A stretch of 64,000 bases of DNA from Plantactinospora mayteni (GTDB lineage Bacteria > Actinomycetota > Actinomycetes > Mycobacteriales > Micromonosporaceae), in assembly GCF_016862935.1 (NCBI RefSeq), contig NZ_BONX01000035.1:186001-250000 (forward strand), given 5' to 3'. The first letter of the stretch is position 1, and each line of letters starts with the position of its first letter. The notes beneath the pieces are model-generated. The model was given only the letters and a program-made list of their open reading frames with translations, made no database searches and was not told the origin of the DNA. Shown piece by piece: positions 54,292 to 63,987 of this stretch. Both the position numbers and the translations under genes were made by a program.

Positions 54292-54409
54292 GGGAGGCTG
54301 AAAAGGTTCAGTAGGTGTGCGTTTCCGTCCTGTCCGCAGAACCACGTCCATCTCGGGCTATGACCAGCGCGGTCATCACGCTCCGAACCACCTGAAGGAG
54401 AGTCGACCA

Positions 54410-55792
54410 GTGCCGGATCTGTCCAAGTTGCCACCTAACTTCACCTGGGGCGTCGCCACCGCGGCGTACCAGATCGAGGGGGCTGTCGGGGTGGACGGCC
54501 GTACCCCGTCCATCTGGGACACCTGGAGCCGGGTACCCGGAAACGTCGACAACGGCGACACCGGCGACGAGGCGTGCGACCACTACCACCGGTGGCCGGA
54601 GGACGTGGCCCTGATGCGGCGGCTCGGCGTCGACGCGTACCGCTTCTCGGTGGCCTGGCCCCGGGTGATGCCGGACGGGACCGGCCGGGTCAACCCGGCC
54701 GGGCTGGCCTTCTACGACCGGCTGGTCGACGCGCTGCTGGCGGCCGAGATCCGGCCACTGGTCACGCTCTACCACTGGGACCTGCCGCAGGCGTTGCAGG
54801 ACCGGGGCGGCTGGCCGGCGCGGGAAACCGCCGAGGCGTTCGCCGACTACGCCTCGGTGGTCGCCGGAGCGCTCGGCGACCGGGTCACCGACTGGGTCAC
54901 CGTGAACGAACCGCTCTGCGTCTCCTGGATCGGGCACCTGGAGGGCCGGATGGCCCCCGGCGAGCAGGACCTGACCCGGGCGGTCGCCGCCTCCCACCAC
55001 ACGCTGCTCGCGCACGGTCTCGGCGCGGCGGCGGTCCGGGCGGCGGCGAGCCGGCCGGCCTCGGTCGGCATCGTGCTCAACCCGAGTCCGTGCGAACCGG
55101 GCAGCGACCGGCCCGAGGACGTGGCGGCGGCGGTCCGGGCCGACGGGCACGTCAACCGGTGGTGGCTGGACCCGCTGTACGGGCGCGGCTACCCGACCGA
55201 CATGCTCGAGGTCTACGGCGTCGAGCCGCCGGTCCGCCCCGGCGACCTGGAGTGCATCGCCACCCCGACCGAGTTCCTCGGGTTGAACTACTACTTCCGG
55301 CAGGTCATCGTCGACGACCCGGACGGGCCGGTGCCGCACGCCCGACAGATCCCAGTGGCCGGCTCGGTGCAGACGGCGATGGGCTGGGAGGCGTACCCGG
55401 CCGGACTGGAGGAGCTGCTGGTCTCGGTGACCGAGCGGTACGCCCCGAACCGGATCCTGGTCACCGAGAGCGGCTCGGCCTGGCCGGACACCTTCACGAC
55501 CGAGGGCGGGATCGAGGACAAGGAGCGGACGGCGTACCTGGAGGAGCACGTCCAGGCCTGCGCGGCGGCCGCCGCCCGGGGCGTACCGGTGGAGGGCTAC
55601 TTCTACTGGTCACTGCTGGACAACTTCGAATGGGCGTACGGCTACGACAAGCGGTTCGGCCTGGTACACGTCGACTACGCCACCCAGCGCCGGACGATGA
55701 AGGCGAGCGGGCTGCGTTACGCCGAGGTCATCCGGGACCACCAGCGGCTCGGCGGACGGTCGGAGACGGAGAGTTCCTCCCCGGTGGGCTGA
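54410..55792 (+). CDS. GH1 beta-glucosidase
   Basis: A 460-residue cytoplasmic glycosidase from GTG 54410 with AAGGAG 9 nt upstream. GH1 features: [20 protein letters not shown], acid/base E167 in TVNEPLC, and nucleophile E353 in [11 protein letters not shown], where the usual TENG reads TESG. WGY-type C-terminal sugar site residues are [20 protein letters not shown]. It hydrolyses beta-glucosides brought in by the adjacent ABC system. Confidence 0.93.
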   Translation: MPDLSKLPPNFTWGVATAAYQIEGAVGVDGRTPSIWDTWSRVPGNVDNGDTGDEACDHYHRWPEDVALMRRLGVDAYRFSVAWPRVMPDGTGRVNPAGLAFYDRLVDALLAAEIRPLVTLYHWDLPQALQDRGGWPARETAEAFADYASVVAGALGDRVTDWVTVNEPLCVSWIGHLEGRMAPGEQDLTRAVAASHHTLLAHGLGAAAVRAAASRPASVGIVLNPSPCEPGSDRPEDVAAAVRADGHVNRWWLDPLYGRGYPTDMLEVYGVEPPVRPGDLECIATPTEFLGLNYYFRQVIVDDPDGPVPHARQIPVAGSVQTAMGWEAYPAGLEELLVSVTERYAPNRILVTESGSAWPDTFTTEGGIEDKERTAYLEEHVQACAAAAARGVPVEGYFYWSLLDNFEWAYGYDKRFGLVHVDYATQRRTMKASGLRYAEVIRDHQRLGGRSETESSSPVG

Positions 55793-56446
55793 CCGAACCA
55801 CGCCGACCCGGTGGCGGCGCGGCTCCCCATCGGCCCCTCCCCCGGCCGGCCGCAGCCGGCGTCAGCCATCCGACTGACTGCCACCTGACTGTCCGGCGAG
55901 CGCCCGCGCGTCCGTCCGCCCGCCCGCGCGTCCGTCCGTCCGCCCGCCCGCGCGTCCGGCCGGCTGCCCACGCGACCCGCAACGTTGGCAAGGCACCGCC
56001 GATCCGGCACCGACCTGGACAACAGATGCGTTACCGGTCGGGCATAACGCATCTGTTGTCCAGGTGAGCAGGGCGGGTGGCTGGGGTGGGGAGCAGGATG
56101 CCGTGTCCGTCGACCAGCGGCCGGGTGGGGGATCCCGGGCACCGATCCATCGTTCAGGGTGAATATTCCGACGTCCGGGCGCCCCGGCGTCGGTAGTCGA
56201 GAGCGAGGATTCCCGTGCGCAGTCGTCCGTCCCGACCGGCCCGCCACTGGGTCCGTACCCCGATCCTGCCCTTCCTTGTCGTCGCCCTGGCCGGCACCGG
56301 CGGCACCAGGCGGCACCGACGGCGACTAGTGCCGGCGGACCGAGCCGACGTCGGCACCATTGACGCGGGTACGGTGTGCGGAGCCGTTCGACGGGCCGAC
56401 GGCGTCCCGCCCAGCTCCACTTTCCCCCCGAGGAGTGCAAGATCAG
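55793..56446. other. Intergenic region with repeats, GH1 to FKBP genes
   Basis: About 650 bp. 55905-55960 is a low-complexity array of CCCGCGCGTCCGTCCG type. A perfect 20-bp inverted repeat follows at 56014-56064. From GTG 56215 an 80-codon frame opens with a signal-like stretch (ARHWVRTPILPFLVVALAGT), but its composition decays quickly and it overlaps the FKBP gene start, so I do not call it. Confidence 0.45.
56014..56064. repeat. Perfect 20-bp inverted repeat with 11-nt spacer
   Basis: CCTGGACAACAGATGCGTTA (56014-56033) and its exact complement (56045-56064) flank CCGGTCGGGCA. The arms are much less GC-rich than the surroundings, which is unusual for a simple terminator here and suggests a REP-like or small mobile palindrome. 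Confidence 0.8.
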
Positions 56447-57172
56447 ATGAGTGATCCGGTCCAGAGCCCCGAGCAGCCGGGGTCGACGAGCCAGCGGCGT
56501 CCGACCAAGCAGGAGCGACGGGCCGCTGCGGAAGCGGCTGCGTCCCAGGCCGCCGCGAACCGGGCCCGCGTGCAGCGGGTGGCCGGCGGGACCGTCGGAA
56601 TCGTCCTGGCCGCGCTGGGCGTCGCCGCCGTCGTCGTGCTGCCGCAGGTGATGGACGACGCGCCGACCTCCTCGGCCGCTTCGGCGGCCAGTGCGACGAC
56701 TCCGCCGGCCGCCGAGCCGGAGAGCCCCGAGCCGGAGAGCCCGGCCCCGACCGGGGCGCCGGAGAGCCCCGGGGCGCCGTCCCGGCCGCCGGCCGACCTG
56801 GATCCCCGGCTGGCGCAGCGGCCGACCGTCGAGGCCGGCAGCGGTGAGCTGACCAAGCTCACCGTCACCCCGCTGGTCGAGGGCACCGGCCCGGCGGTGC
56901 GGGCCGGCCAGACGATCACGGTCAACTACGTCGGCGCCTCCTACCGGACCGGCCAGGAGTTCGACGCCTCGTGGAACCGGGGTGAGCCGTTCCCGATCCA
57001 GATCGGCGTCGGCGCGGTGATCCCCGGCTGGGACCAGGGTCTGGTGGGGGTCAAGGCAGGCAGCCGGGTGCGACTGGACATCCCGGCGGACCTCGCCTAC
57101 GGCGAGAACCCGACCGGCGGCGAGCCCCCCGGCCCGCTCCGGTTCGTCGTGGACATCCTGGCGGTGCAGTAG
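56447..57172 (+). CDS. Membrane-anchored FKBP-type peptidyl-prolyl isomerase
   Basis: A 241-residue protein from ATG 56447 behind GAGGAG. A basic cytoplasmic start (TKQERRAAAEAAASQAAANR) precedes one transmembrane helix (VGIVLAALGVAAVVVLP) and an Ala/Pro/Glu/Ser linker. The C-terminal FKBP domain holds ITVNYVGASYRTGQEFDASW, FPIQIGVGAVIPGWDQGLVG and GSRVRLDIPADLAYGENPTG. It should help fold proteins outside the membrane. A bidirectional terminator follows. Confidence 0.9.
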   Translation: MSDPVQSPEQPGSTSQRRPTKQERRAAAEAAASQAAANRARVQRVAGGTVGIVLAALGVAAVVVLPQVMDDAPTSSAASAASATTPPAAEPESPEPESPAPTGAPESPGAPSRPPADLDPRLAQRPTVEAGSGELTKLTVTPLVEGTGPAVRAGQTITVNYVGASYRTGQEFDASWNRGEPFPIQIGVGAVIPGWDQGLVGVKAGSRVRLDIPADLAYGENPTGGEPPGPLRFVVDILAVQ

Positions 57173-57203
57173 CCCTCGCTCGGGCACGACCTACCACGAC
57201 AAC

Positions 57204-57230
57204 GGGCCGCGACCAGCAAGGTCGCGGCCC
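57204..57230. terminator. Bidirectional terminator, FKBP / TauE genes
   Basis: GGGCCGCGACC and GGTCGCGGCCC form a perfect 11-bp stem with loop AGCAA, between two convergent genes. Confidence 0.75.
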
Positions 57231-57275
57231 GCCGTCGGCGTCGGGTACGCCCGCCTCAGGGCTACCCCGTCCGGT

Positions 57276-58229
57276 TCAGGCCGGAGTGGGTGCGGAACTC
57301 TTCTCGCGGGGCTCCGCCCCGGCGGCCGGCGCCACGGTGTCGATCGCCTCGACGGTCTCCTCGTCCCGGTGCGCCCGGTACTGCCGGATCGAGTACGCCA
57401 GCGCGAGCGCCCAGACCAGATAGAGCACCGCGTAGACGGCGTACCGCACGCCGTCCGGCGCGTCGATCCAGTCGCTGCGCAGCAGGGTCCGGGAGTTGGT
57501 CACGATGATCACGCCACCGACCGCCGAGCCGAGGATCCGTGGCGGGATGTGCCGGACCAGCCAGGCGGCGATCGGCGCGGCGATCACGCCGCCGAGCAGC
57601 AGGGCGACGACCCAGCCGAAGTTGACGTTCTCGCTGCCCAGGCCGATCAGGAAGCCGATGCTCGCGGCCACCGCGACCAGGAACTCGCTGGTGTCGATCG
57701 AGCCGATCACCTTGCGGGGCGCCATTCGGCCGCTGGCCAGGATCGCCGGGGTACCGACCGGCCCCCAGCCGCCGCCTCCGGTCGAGTCGACGAACCCGGC
57801 GACCAGTCCGAGCGGGGCCAGGAAGCGCTTGCGCAGCGGCTGGCCGAGGCGGTCCCGGGGGATACCGGCGGCGGTGAACCGGACCAGGATGTAGATCCCC
57901 AGGGTGAGCAGGAGCAGCGCCATGATCGGCGCGGCGACCTCGGTGGAGAGGCTGGACAGGAAGGTGGCGCCGACGAACGCGCCGACCGCCCCCGGTATGC
58001 CGATCTTGGCGACCACCTTCCAGTCGACGTTGCCGAACCGCCAGTGCGCGGCGCCGGAGGCGAGGGTGGTGCCGATCTCGGCCAGGTGCACGGTGGCGGA
58101 CGCGGCCGCCGGGTTGGTGCCGATCGCCAGGAGCAGGGTGGTGGAGGTCACGCCGTAGGCCATGCCGAGACTGCCGTCGACGAGCTGCGCGCCGAGCCCC
58201 ACCAGGGCGAGGAGCAGAAGTTTTCGCAC
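57276..58229 (-). CDS. TauE/SafE (TSUP) family permease
   Basis: A 317-residue membrane protein from GTG 58229 with GAAGGA upstream. Two four-helix halves each carry a TSUP motif: QLVDGSLGMAYGVTSTTLLL and LVAGFVDSTGGGGWGPVGTP. The family exports sulfite, sulfoacetate and similar anions. A charged C-terminal tail follows the last helix. The long leader (about 180 nt before any other gene) may hold regulation not recognisable here. Confidence 0.88.
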   Translation of the reverse strand: MRKLLLLALVGLGAQLVDGSLGMAYGVTSTTLLLAIGTNPAAASATVHLAEIGTTLASGAAHWRFGNVDWKVVAKIGIPGAVGAFVGATFLSSLSTEVAAPIMALLLLTLGIYILVRFTAAGIPRDRLGQPLRKRFLAPLGLVAGFVDSTGGGGWGPVGTPAILASGRMAPRKVIGSIDTSEFLVAVAASIGFLIGLGSENVNFGWVVALLLGGVIAAPIAAWLVRHIPPRILGSAVGGVIIVTNSRTLLRSDWIDAPDGVRYAVYAVLYLVWALALAYSIRQYRAHRDEETVEAIDTVAPAAGAEPREKSSAPTPA

Positions 58230-58532
58230 GGGGCGTTCCTTCCCGGGAGGTGGTCGAGGGTAGGCCCGTCCGGGCTGGCGGTCGCGGCGTTCCGGCCGAG
58301 GGCCACGCGCCGACAGTTCGGACGACGGGTCGTAGCGGGGTGGGTACGGAGTGGTGGCGAACCGCGCGTCGCTGCGCTGATTTCCCCATCTAACCCATAG
58401 GGATTGTCGACCCGGTCATCCGGACAGTCAACCCCGGTTTCCCGGTTTCACCTGGCGGAAGAGGTCCGGTGCGTCGACCGCGGCGGCACCGGCCGGTGCC
58501 GCCGCGGTCGTCCGAGCGGGGTTCGACCCGGG
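58230..58532. other. Gap between TauE and FtsX-type genes
   Basis: Holds the TauE promoter region (least GC-rich part at 58380-58415, containing CCCATAGGGATTGTCGAC) and the terminator of the FtsX-type operon at 58475-58510. I see no gene. Confidence 0.5.
58475..58510 (-). terminator. Long perfect palindrome ending the FtsX-type operon
   Basis: A 36-bp perfect palindrome centred on GGCC, with arms of CGACCGCGGCGGCACC type, lies 23 nt after the permease stop. It is the strongest hairpin in the window by length. Confidence 0.8.
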
Positions 58533-61046
58533 TCACTCCACCCGGTGTCCGGCGCCGCCGCCCGGACCCGTCCGCAGGATCAGCCGGGCCGGCAGCACGC
58601 TGGCGACCAGGGCCAGCACCGCGCATCCGGCCACCACCAGCCCGATCGTCGAACCGGGTACGACCAGCTCGACCGGTACCGCGAACTGCTCGCTCAGGGC
58701 CGAGCGGATCGCCAGCAGCGCGACCGTCGGCACCAGCAGGCCGAGCGCGGTGCCGATCGCCAGCACCAGTCCCGTCTCGGCGGCGACCGTACCCAGCACC
58801 TGTCGGACGGTGGCGCCGGAGCGGAGCAGCACCAGCAACTCCCGGGCCCGGTGCGCGGTCGCCATCAGCAGGGTGTTCGCCAGGGCGATCGCGGTGTAAC
58901 CGGCCGAGACACCGATCAGGATCAGCGTGGCGAGCCAGACCAGCCGGTCCTCGGCGGCGTCCCGTTCCGCCGCGTACTCCGGCACACCGACCAGCCTCGC
59001 CCCGAGTACGGCCCGGTGGTCGACTCCGTCGCCGTCCGGCCCGGTGGTCGACGCGGTGAAGACCGCCTCGGTGAGCGCCGACGGATCGTGCGCCCGGACC
59101 AGCTCCCGGGCCAGCAGCAGTTGCGCCGGGATGGAGCCGTCGGCGACCACCGCCGCCACCCGGACCTGTCCGCCGGTGCCGTCCGGATAGCCGAGCGTCG
59201 CGCCGTCCCCCGCCGCCCAGCCCAACTGGTCGGCGAGCCCGGCGGTCACCACCGCGGTCTCCGGCCCCCGGAAGGCCGAGAAGTCTCCGGAGAGCACGCT
59301 GAGTCGCCCGTTCACCTGGGCGAACCCGGCCGGGTCCACCCCGGCGGCGGCGATCGGAACGCCCGCACCGGTCGCCGTGCCCGCTGTCGCCGTGCCCGTT
59401 GTCGCCGCGTCGGACGGATCGGCGTACACGGTGCTGGGCAGCAGGGCGGTGCCGGGGACGGTGGCCACCGCCGCGTCCGACAGTCCGGGCGTACCGGCCG
59501 GGACGAGCACCGAACCGGCCCGGATCGCCCCCGCGTCCCGGCTCGCGTACGCACCGGTCGAGGTGGCCACCGAGCCGGCGATCAGCACCGCGAACCCGAC
59601 GGTGAGCAGCATCGGCGCCGACGTCGACGCGGTACGCCGCACCGCGGTCAGCGCGTTGCGCCGGACCAGCATCCCGGTCGCACCCGGGAGCCGCTCCAGC
59701 GGCCAGGTGAGCGCGTAGGTCAGCGGCGGTACCAGTACCGGGGCGAGCAGGGTCAGCCCGCCGGTCAGCGCCATCGACGCGTACAAGGCGTAGTTCACGA
59801 TGTCGTCCGGGCCCGCCCCGGCCAGCAGTACGGTCAGCAGCAGCCCGAGCGCGGTGGCGAGGATCCCGCCGACCCAGCGGGAACGGGTCATCGGACGGCG
59901 GTCCAGCACCGCCTCCCGGAGCGCCTCCAGCGGGCGTACCCGGCCGGCCCGGCGGGACGCCGACCAGACCCCGAGCAGGGCGACGACCAGACCCACCAGG
60001 TACGCCGCGGCCGGTGGCCAGGGCTCGATCCGCACCCGGAACCCGACGGGCTGGAAACCGGCGTCGACCAGCAGGGCGCCGAAGGCCGGCGCGCAGGCGG
60101 TACCGAGCACCACCCCCACGGTCGCCCCGACGGCACCGACCGCCAGCGCCTCGGTGTACATCAGCCGGCGGAGCTGTCCCGGGGTGGCGCCCACGGTACG
60201 CAGCAGCCCGAACTCCCGACGCCGCTGGGCGACCCCGAACGCGAAGGTGGAGGCGACGACGAAGATCGAGACGAACCCGGCCAGCGCCGTCATCGCGGTC
60301 AGCACCTGCATGCCGATCCACCGGGTCCGGGTGTCCCGGGGCGGCTCGGCCTCGGCCCGATCGGCGCCGGTCAGCACCGTGCCGTCCGGCCCGACGACCG
60401 CCTCGGCCGCCGCCCGTACCGCCGTCGGGTCGGCGTCGTCCGCGACCAGCAGGCCGATCAGCCGGACGCCCCGGGCCAGCGGTGCCGCGACCGGATCGTC
60501 GAGGTAGAAGCCGGGCCCGTCCACGGTGCCGGCGACGGTGTAGTCAGCCGGCCCGGTCGCGGTCAGCAGGGTGACCTGGCCACCCGGGTCGAGCCCGAGC
60601 GACCGGTCCAGCACCACCTCGTCCGGCCGGACCGGCGCGCTCCCCGCCACCAGCCGGTACGGCGCCAGTGCCGCGCTCGACCAGCCGTGCCCCTGCGGGT
60701 CCCCCAGTGCGGGCTCGCCGACCGGTCGGCCGTCGAGGACCGCCTGGGCGTAGAACGACCGGTCCGGTACCGCCGCCGTCACCCCGTCGATCGCGGCGAG
60801 CCGCCCGGCCAGGTCGGCGGTCCGCTCCGGCGACCACGGGCGGCGCTCCGGAAAGGTGCCCGGGATCCCGTCGACGGTACGCGCGGCGACCAGTACCGCC
60901 GCCCCGGCGTACCGGTCGGGCACCCGGGGTTGTGCGGAGACCAGGATCAGCGCGGTGGTCGACATCAGCGCCACGCCGAGGCAGAGCGCGATGAACGGGC
61001 CGAGCAGCCCGGTCCACCGGGCCCGCAGCGCGGCGAAGCTCAGCAT
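58533..61046 (-). CDS. FtsX-family ABC transporter permease
   Basis: An 837-residue permease with the MacB/LolC-like layout duplicated: helix 1 (LGPFIALCLGVALMSTTALI), a large extracytoplasmic domain, three helices with a FtsX core (FVSIFVVASTFAFGVAQRRR, EFGLLRTVGATPGQLRRLMY), then a second domain and a second three-helix core (AGYTAIALANTLLMATAHRA). Such systems often export peptides or lipids, or act in envelope stress. The start overlaps the ATPase stop (ATGCTGA). Divergent to a two-component system. Confidence 0.87.
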   Translation of the reverse strand: MLSFAALRARWTGLLGPFIALCLGVALMSTTALILVSAQPRVPDRYAGAAVLVAARTVDGIPGTFPERRPWSPERTADLAGRLAAIDGVTAAVPDRSFYAQAVLDGRPVGEPALGDPQGHGWSSAALAPYRLVAGSAPVRPDEVVLDRSLGLDPGGQVTLLTATGPADYTVAGTVDGPGFYLDDPVAAPLARGVRLIGLLVADDADPTAVRAAAEAVVGPDGTVLTGADRAEAEPPRDTRTRWIGMQVLTAMTALAGFVSIFVVASTFAFGVAQRRREFGLLRTVGATPGQLRRLMYTEALAVGAVGATVGVVLGTACAPAFGALLVDAGFQPVGFRVRIEPWPPAAAYLVGLVVALLGVWSASRRAGRVRPLEALREAVLDRRPMTRSRWVGGILATALGLLLTVLLAGAGPDDIVNYALYASMALTGGLTLLAPVLVPPLTYALTWPLERLPGATGMLVRRNALTAVRRTASTSAPMLLTVGFAVLIAGSVATSTGAYASRDAGAIRAGSVLVPAGTPGLSDAAVATVPGTALLPSTVYADPSDAATTGTATAGTATGAGVPIAAAGVDPAGFAQVNGRLSVLSGDFSAFRGPETAVVTAGLADQLGWAAGDGATLGYPDGTGGQVRVAAVVADGSIPAQLLLARELVRAHDPSALTEAVFTASTTGPDGDGVDHRAVLGARLVGVPEYAAERDAAEDRLVWLATLILIGVSAGYTAIALANTLLMATAHRARELLVLLRSGATVRQVLGTVAAETGLVLAIGTALGLLVPTVALLAIRSALSEQFAVPVELVVPGSTIGLVVAGCAVLALVASVLPARLILRTGPGGGAGHRVE

Positions 61047-61855
61047 GCCGGCTCCAGCCTGGTCATCCGGGCCGCGATCGTCTCCGCCGCCAGCTCGCCG
61101 CCGAGTTCGTCCACCACCCGGCCGTCGGCCAGCAGCACGACCCGGTCGGCGTAGGCGGCGGCCACCGGATCGTGCGTCACCATCACCACGGTCTGCCGGT
61201 GCTGGTCGACGAGGGTGCGCAGCAGCCGCAGGATGTCCCGGGAGGTCCGGGTGTCCAGCGCGCCGGTCGGCTCGTCGGCGAAGAGCACCGCCGGCCGGCT
61301 GATCAGGGCTCGGGCGATCGCCACCCGCTGCTGTTCCCCGCCGGAGAGTTCGTCCGGGCGGTGCCGGCCCGGTCCGGCCAGGCCGACCTCGGCCAGCGTC
61401 GCGTCCAGTTCGGCCGGGTCGGGCCGGCGGCCGGCCAGCCGCAGCGGCAGCGCCACGTTCTGCGCCGCGGTCAGCGCCGGCACCAGGTTGTACGACTGGA
61501 AGACGAACCCGACCCGAGCCCGACGCAGCAGGGTCAGCGCGGTCTCGCCGAGGGTGCCGAGGTCGGTGCCGTCGATGGTGACCGTGCCACCGGTGGGCCG
61601 GTCGAGCCCGGCGGCGCAGTGCAGCAACGTCGACTTGCCGGAGCCGGACGGCCCCATCACGGCGGTGAAGGAACCCCGGTCGAAGTCGACCGTCACCCCG
61701 TCCAGCGCGGCCACCCGCCGGGCCCCGGTGCCGTACGCCCGGACGACCTCGCGCAGCCGCACGGCGGCGGTCAGATCCGGTGTCTCCTCTCGTCGCGCGA
61801 TGTCATGTCGTCGCGTCGTGCCGTCTCGTTGGGCCATGCCGTCTCGTTGGGTCAT
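61040..61855 (-). CDS. ABC transporter ATP-binding protein (LolD/MacB type)
   Basis: A 271-residue ATPase. Walker [10 protein letters not shown] (68-76), Q-loop VFQSYNLVP, signature [15 protein letters not shown] and Walker [14 protein letters not shown] are complete. I use ATG 61855; ATG 61837 is also possible. The first 22 residues are hexads ([18 protein letters not shown]) encoded by an 18-bp repeat and not part of the fold. It partners the FtsX-type permease downstream. Confidence 0.9.
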   Translation of the reverse strand: MTQRDGMAQRDGTTRRHDIARREETPDLTAAVRLREVVRAYGTGARRVAALDGVTVDFDRGSFTAVMGPSGSGKSTLLHCAAGLDRPTGGTVTIDGTDLGTLGETALTLLRRARVGFVFQSYNLVPALTAAQNVALPLRLAGRRPDPAELDATLAEVGLAGPGRHRPDELSGGEQQRVAIARALISRPAVLFADEPTGALDTRTSRDILRLLRTLVDQHRQTVVMVTHDPVAAAYADRVVLLADGRVVDELGGELAAETIAARMTRLEPAC

Positions 61856-62023
61856 GACGTCGAAGATCGGGCATCGGGCGCTCCGGCACATCGGAGCGGA
61901 ACCGTCACTTCCGGCCCGGCCCTGCGGGCTACCCCGACCGCCTCGACGGCCACCGGGTCAGACCGGAGGATGACCCGCTCCGGGTGGACGCGGCCGGGTC
62001 GGGTCGGCCGCTACCGTCGACGG

Positions 62024-63313
62024 ATGACCGCCGCCCACCCGCGTTCGCTGCTGACCCGGCGGCTCCGCATCGTCGACCTGATCGCGCTCGACGTGCTGGC
62101 GGCGCTCGGCCTGGCGCTGATCTGCGGGTACGCCGCCGCGGACCCGCCCGCGGCGACCGGATACCCCGATCCGCTGGTCCAGGAGCCGATCTGGGTCTCC
62201 CTGCTGTTCATGGTCGTCGTCTCGGCGCCGATCGCGGTACGCCGACGCTGGCCCGTACCGGTGCTGGCGGTGGTGACGGTCGGCGCGCTCTCCGCCCTAC
62301 TGGTGGAGGTGGTGCCGGTCTACGCCTCGTTCTCGGTCTGCATCGCGATCGCGTTCGCGCTCTACCAGGTGGCACTCGCCACCGAACTGCGCCGCTCGGT
62401 GCCGGCCCTGCTGCTGGTACTCGCCGGTGCCGTACCGGTGATCCTGCCGAAGACGTCGGACTGGGACGAGGCGGTCGCCGGGCTCGGTTTCCTGCAACTG
62501 CTCCTGATCGCGACCTGGATCCTCGGCCGGGCCGTACGCGAGCGACGCGCGTACGCGTCCCGGTCGGCGGCGGAACTGGCCCGGCAGGCCACGGTCGACG
62601 AGCGGCTGCGGATCAGTCGCGAGCTGCACGACATCGTGGCGCACAGCATGAGCGTGATCACGGTGAAGGCGGCGATCGCCAACCACGTGGCGGAAGCCCG
62701 GCCGCAGGAGGTCCGGGCCGCGCTGCGGGACATCGAGGCGACCAGCCGCAGCGCGCTGGCGGAACTGCGCCGTACCCTCGGCGTGCTGCGTACCGGCACA
62801 CCGGGTACGCCGGGTACGCCGGTCGAGTTCGGTCCCGCGCCGGGCCTGGCCGAACTGCCGGGCCTGCTGGACCGGGCGGCGGCGGCCGGGATGGTCCCGG
62901 AGCTGACGCTGGAGCTGCCCGCCGGGGCGGAGCCACCGGAGGACGTCGGCCGCTCGGTGTACCGGATCATCCAGGAGGCGCTGACCAACGTGGTCAAGCA
63001 CGCCGGGCCGGTCCGGTGCCGGGTCGCGGTGACCGAGGCCGGCGGCGAACTGCGGGTCGAGGTGACCAACGAGCCCGGCCGACCGGTCCGGCCGGCGGAC
63101 CCGAAGGGGCAGGGCCTGATCGGCATGCGCGAGCGGGTCCACCTCTACGCCGGCAGCTTCGAGGCCGGCCCGACCGCCGACGGCGGGTTCCGCGTCTCGG
63201 CCCGACTGCCGGCGGTCGGGGCGGGCGCCCGACTCCAGGCCGTTGACCCGGGCGTACGGCCGCCGAGCGCCGAGGCGGACCCGACGGGCGACCCGGCCGG
63301 GGCGAACCGGTGA
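62024..63313 (+). CDS. Two-component sensor histidine kinase (NarL/DesK class)
   Basis: A 429-residue kinase. Residues 15-170 hold five to six transmembrane helices and no large outer sensor domain. The HisKA_3 dimerisation domain has H202 in RISRELHDIVAHSMSVI, and the ATPase domain has VYRIIQEALTNVVKHAG (N box) and GQGLIGMRERVHLYAG (G box). A disordered tail ends the protein. It diverges from the ABC operon, which it likely controls, and is coupled to its response regulator by GTGA. Confidence 0.92.
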   Translation: MTAAHPRSLLTRRLRIVDLIALDVLAALGLALICGYAAADPPAATGYPDPLVQEPIWVSLLFMVVVSAPIAVRRRWPVPVLAVVTVGALSALLVEVVPVYASFSVCIAIAFALYQVALATELRRSVPALLLVLAGAVPVILPKTSDWDEAVAGLGFLQLLLIATWILGRAVRERRAYASRSAAELARQATVDERLRISRELHDIVAHSMSVITVKAAIANHVAEARPQEVRAALRDIEATSRSALAELRRTLGVLRTGTPGTPGTPVEFGPAPGLAELPGLLDRAAAAGMVPELTLELPAGAEPPEDVGRSVYRIIQEALTNVVKHAGPVRCRVAVTEAGGELRVEVTNEPGRPVRPADPKGQGLIGMRERVHLYAGSFEAGPTADGGFRVSARLPAVGAGARLQAVDPGVRPPSAEADPTGDPAGANR

Positions 63314-63987
63314 CCGGCCAGCCGGTCCGGGTGCTGATCGCCGACGACCAGGCGCTGCTCCGGGGCAGCTTCCGGGTGCTGATCGAGACGACGCCGGGCC
63401 TGACCGTGGTCGGCGAGGCCGGTACCGGGGCCGCAGCCGTCGAGCTGGCCGAACGGGAGCGCCCGGACGTGGTACTGATGGACGTCCGGATGCCGGAGCT
63501 GGACGGCATCGAGGCGACCCGGCGGATCGCCGCGTCACCCGCCGCCGGTCAGGTCCGGGTGCTCATCCTCACCACCTTCGACCTCGACGAGTACGTCTAC
63601 GCGGCGATCCGGGCCGGCGCCAGCGGCTTCCTGCTCAAGGACGCCCCGCCGGAGGACCTGCTGACCGCGATCCGGGTGGTCGCCGCCGGGGAGGGACTGC
63701 TCGCCCCCAGCGTGACCCGTCGACTGATCGCCGAGTTCGCCCGGTTGCCCGAACCGGACCGGCCGGTGGCCCGGGAGCTGACCGGGGTGACCGATCGGGA
63801 ACGGGAGGTACTGACCCTGATCGGCCGTGGCCTCTCCAATCCCGAGATCGCCGGTCATCTGCGGCTCAGCCCGGCCACCGTGAAGACGCACGTCGGCCGG
63901 CTGCTCGGCAAGCTGCACGCCCGGGACCGCGCCCAGCTCGTCATCGTCGCCTACCGGACCGGCCTGGTCACGGTGCCGGGCCGCTGA
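63310..63987 (+). CDS. NarL/LuxR-type response regulator
   Basis: A 225-residue regulator from GTG 63310, overlapping the kinase stop. Receiver domain: acidic pocket IADDQALLRGSF, phosphorylated D58 in VVLMDVRMPELDG, and K110 in GFLLKDAPPEDLL. LuxR HTH: LTDREREVLTLIGRG-type segment (here TGVTDREREVLTLIGRGLSN) with EIAGHLRLSPATVKTHVGRL. Similar pairs beside LolD/FtsX-type ABC genes often control them in response to antibiotics. Confidence 0.93.
   Translation: MTGQPVRVLIADDQALLRGSFRVLIETTPGLTVVGEAGTGAAAVELAERERPDVVLMDVRMPELDGIEATRRIAASPAAGQVRVLILTTFDLDEYVYAAIRAGASGFLLKDAPPEDLLTAIRVVAAGEGLLAPSVTRRLIAEFARLPEPDRPVARELTGVTDREREVLTLIGRGLSNPEIAGHLRLSPATVKTHVGRLLGKLHARDRAQLVIVAYRTGLVTVPGR

Noticed and set aside
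56215-56454. An 80-codon frame with a hydrophobic start before the FKBP gene
   Set aside because: It overlaps the FKBP start, lacks a good ribosome-binding site, and its second half has no protein-like composition.
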